A DNA stretch of 31,000 nucleotides. Source: Cryptomeria japonica. Taxonomy: Eukaryota; Streptophyta; Pinopsida; Cupressales; Cupressaceae. A program made the position numbers and the translations under genes. The stretch lies in the NCBI RefSeq assembly GCF_030272615.1, contig NC_081413.1, forward strand, positions 606,240,709-606,271,708, read 5' to 3'. Shown one piece after another: positions 29,344 through 31,000 of the stretch. Each line of letters starts with the position of its first letter. The stretch's first letter is position 1. Under the pieces are notes generated by a model. It had not been told where the DNA came from. It was given only the letters and a program-made list of their open reading frames with translations, and made no database searches.

Positions 29344-29407
29344 GGTGAAAATTTGGCAAACAGGCGCCTTGGGCAAGTACCATGGTGAAAACCGGGCAAC
29401 CGGCGCC
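29344..29407 (+). repeat. GGTGAAAA/GGCGCC double module after pol (A)
   Basis: Two units (29344-29368 and 29384-29407) begin GGTGAAAA and end GGCGCC, starting 40 bp apart, joined by TTGGGCAAGTACCAT. It corresponds to the triple module of B. Confidence 0.75.
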
Positions 29408-29645
29408 ATGTGTAAAGATTTGGCTCCTCTTTCCTTTAGTACTCTACTTGATCAATGCCTTATCCATATCTGCTCTCCCATTCCTTGGTAGTCTTCCCCT
29501 CCCACCATAGCTTGTGGATTGTTTGCATACCCCACGCAATACTTCTCGTGCATACTACGCTAGTCTTATCCTTCATTGGGGCATATTCTTAAACTTAGGA
29601 ATGGGTTGGATAGTCGATGTCTCACGGTTGGAGGAACTATCTTCT
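29408..29645 (+). other. A post-pol spacer
   Basis: Non-coding; no motif recognised beyond the preceding module. Confidence 0.4.
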
Positions 29646-29830
29646 AAAATGTCCTGAAAAAATCTTAAAAATCATAAAATGTCCTGAAAAAATCATTAAA
29701 AATCATAAAATGTCCTAAAAAAATCATTAAAAATCATAAAATGTCCTGAAAAAATCTTTAAAATCATAAAATGTCCTGAAAAAATCATTAAAAATCATAA
29801 AATGTCCTGAAAAAACCCTAAAAATTAAAA
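29646..29830 (+). repeat. 31-bp tandem repeat in the 3' region of A (about six units)
   Basis: The unit is AAAATGTCCTGAAAAAATC followed by WTTAAAAATCAT, with near-identical copies. Tandem repeats in the region between pol and the 3' LTR are typical of Tat elements. Confidence 0.85.
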
Positions 29831-30090
29831 CATTCATAAAACCCTAAAAATCATAAAACTCCAAAAACATGCAATAAACATTGCAATGACACAAACACTT
29901 CAGACAAGCATGCAACTTTGGAACTTCAACGGACTCATGATAGGACGAGACTTAAATTGAGCAAACAGGACAACATCTGATCAACTTATGCACCCGAACC
30001 CATCAACTGTGAACAAAAAAAATAAAAATTCATTCGACATGAAACATATTGTTTGCTTATTTTCTCTTGGTTGTTTCTGATTTTCCTTTT
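29831..30090 (+). other. A spacer before the conserved block
   Basis: Non-coding, AT-rich, nothing recognised. Confidence 0.4.
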
Positions 30091-30150
30091 TGGTGACATG
30101 TCTTTTAGCTTTTCCAGGATGTCTTTGACTAGAAAGGCGAGGATGGGGCA
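30091..30150 (+). other. Conserved post-pol block (A copy, short form)
   Basis: GGTGACATGTCTTTTAGC through GGCGAGGATGGGGCA, with one CCAGGATGTCTTTGACTAGA unit instead of two. The closing GTCACC is not retained. Confidence 0.65.
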
Positions 30151-30821
30151 TGTTCACTTGTTTGCTTCTTGCGGGATGTTCCTTAGGAATATGACGACAC
30201 GTCTTAGGACATGATCACTTAAGATCATTGAGGACATATTGGTCTAATACACACTAAGGCATTCCTTTACTGTCTGATATGTTTTCTTTCACGCAATTGG
30301 TGTGACTGATTCATTTGGATCTAATTGATATCGAAATATTTTTTGCCTTTTGCTATAATAAGCTCGATGATGATACAAGCACTTAAAAAGCACAAGAATT
30401 CTCATCACCTTTCATATCCTCTTTCTCATCATTCTTCATAATCATCACTTTTCTCTTCTCATCCTCCTTTTCATCTATCTTTTTCATCATCTTCTTCATT
30501 CTTCTTATTGCAGTGAGATCGATCAAACACTTTATCCAACCAATGCATGTCTTTGAATCTTTAATCTCTTTTTCAACCGACTTGCTTCGTGCAATCTCAA
30601 TGCCCTTGGAGTCAATCAATCAATCAATCAATCATTGGATCACCTTATCTTGTGCTAGCATCAATCCCTATCAGCTTAATCAGCTTATTAATCTGGCTAT
30701 ACTGTTCATTTCCATCAATTGTTCAGTTACGCCTCATCAACTGTGCATTTCCATCAAATGTACATCTCAATCTAATTACTTGCGCAATATCAATCATCCA
30801 ATCTTTCTCTCCCACGATCTA
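30151..30821 (+). other. A 3' region where C and B carry the antisense cassette
   Basis: Shared with C up to about 30425 (TAATAAGCTCGATGATGATA). After that it is simple TC-rich and CAATCAAT-rich sequence (an ATCA run at about 30614-30635) with no PMD coding trace, no TATA box equivalent and no CGCGTCTGTG units. Confidence 0.55.
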
Positions 30822-30864
30822 TCGAGAGACCAATCTCCATCAATCTGTTTGATCAATCTCTCGA
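30822..30864 (+). other. Conserved inverted repeat near the PPT (A)
   Basis: TCGAGAGA (30822-30829) pairs with TCTCTCGA (30857-30864). The flank GGGGGCAT is shared with B and C. Confidence 0.55.
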
Positions 30865-30964
30865 GGGGGCATAACCAATCAATCATCACCCTTACCAAGA
30901 CACCTTTGGGGTATATATCAGTTGATCATTTTCTTTGAAACAACACGACAGGCTGCATTGTCTC

Positions 30965-30978
30965 AAAGAGGGGCAAAA
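30965..30978 (+). promoter_or_regulatory. Polypurine tract of element A
   Basis: AAAGAGGGGCAAAA immediately before TGTAGACACA. Confidence 0.85.
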
Positions 30979-31000
30979 TGTAGACACATAAAAATTTCCA
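30979..31000 (+). repeat. Start of the element A 3' LTR (22 bases visible)
   Basis: It begins TGTAGACACATAAAAATTTC and is cut by the window edge. The start differs from the C and B LTRs at several positions, fitting a more distant subfamily. Confidence 0.8.

Larger units (their letters stand above)
4260..31000 (+). mobile_element. Element A: old Tat-lineage Ty3/gypsy retrotransposon, split by element B
   Basis: The outer element. It has a leader (from about 4260), gag (6084 onward) and pol up to 10640. After the 16.3-kb insertion of B, pol resumes at 26960 and ends at 29173. A 3' region follows, then the PPT (30965-30978) and the first 22 bases of the 3' LTR (30979-31000, starting TGTAGACACA). 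The 5' LTR is not identifiable. Frames are broken by stops at 6653, 8867, 9215, 9754, 9823, 10060 and 27914, and by two frameshifts, so it is not autonomous. Unlike B and C it has no antisense PMD cassette. Confidence 0.88.

Overview
The window looks like a stretch of plant nuclear genome made almost entirely of nested LTR retrotransposons. I see no host gene, rRNA or tRNA gene. The evidence for a plant is Ty3/gypsy polyproteins of the Tat lineage (a second, archaeal-type RNase H between the retroviral-type RNase H and integrase) and a plant mobile domain (PMD) gene. Long leaders and large element size would suit a seed plant with a big genome, possibly a conifer, but the species cannot be read from the sequence.

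Layout. (1) 1-3331: 3' part of element C, plus orientation. It has a 3' untranslated region carrying a decayed antisense PMD gene, a polypurine tract (PPT), and a 775-bp 3' LTR at 2557-3331. (2) 3332-4260: AT-rich sequence of unclear origin. (3) About 4260-10640 and 26960-31000: element A, plus orientation, an old gag-pol copy with at least seven in-frame stops and two frameshifts; its 3' LTR begins at 30979 and runs off the window. (4) 10641-26959: element B, minus orientation, 16,319 bp, inserted into the pol gene of A just before the RNase H region. It is flanked by a 5-bp target duplication with one mismatch (CCTCT/CCTCC). Its LTRs differ by three substitutions plus a 37-bp tandem duplication in one of them.

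Element B reads on the minus strand from right to left: 5' LTR, primer binding site (PBS), 2.3-kb leader, one gag-protease-G-patch-RT-RNase H-aRNase H-integrase frame (23819 to 16341) broken by only two TGA codons, a conserved post-pol module, then a cassette on the opposite strand, PPT and 3' LTR.

The most interesting content is this opposite-strand cassette. In B (plus strand, 11699-14620) and in C (minus strand, 964-2314) it appears to be a complete small transcription unit: a TATA box exactly 98 bp before the ATG, a 22-codon first exon ending at a perfect GTAAGT donor, an intron filled with two kinds of tandem repeat, an acceptor that joins in phase, and a second exon encoding PMD, a low-complexity linker and a coiled coil. 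Element A lacks the whole cassette. A roughly 20-bp motif (CGCGTCTGTG) forms arrays in the cassette intron and, in opposite orientation, twice in the leader of B, about 40 copies in all. Several noncoding blocks are conserved between elements: leader, post-pol GGTGAAAA/GGCGCC repeats, a stem near the PPT, and AT palindromes in the LTRs.
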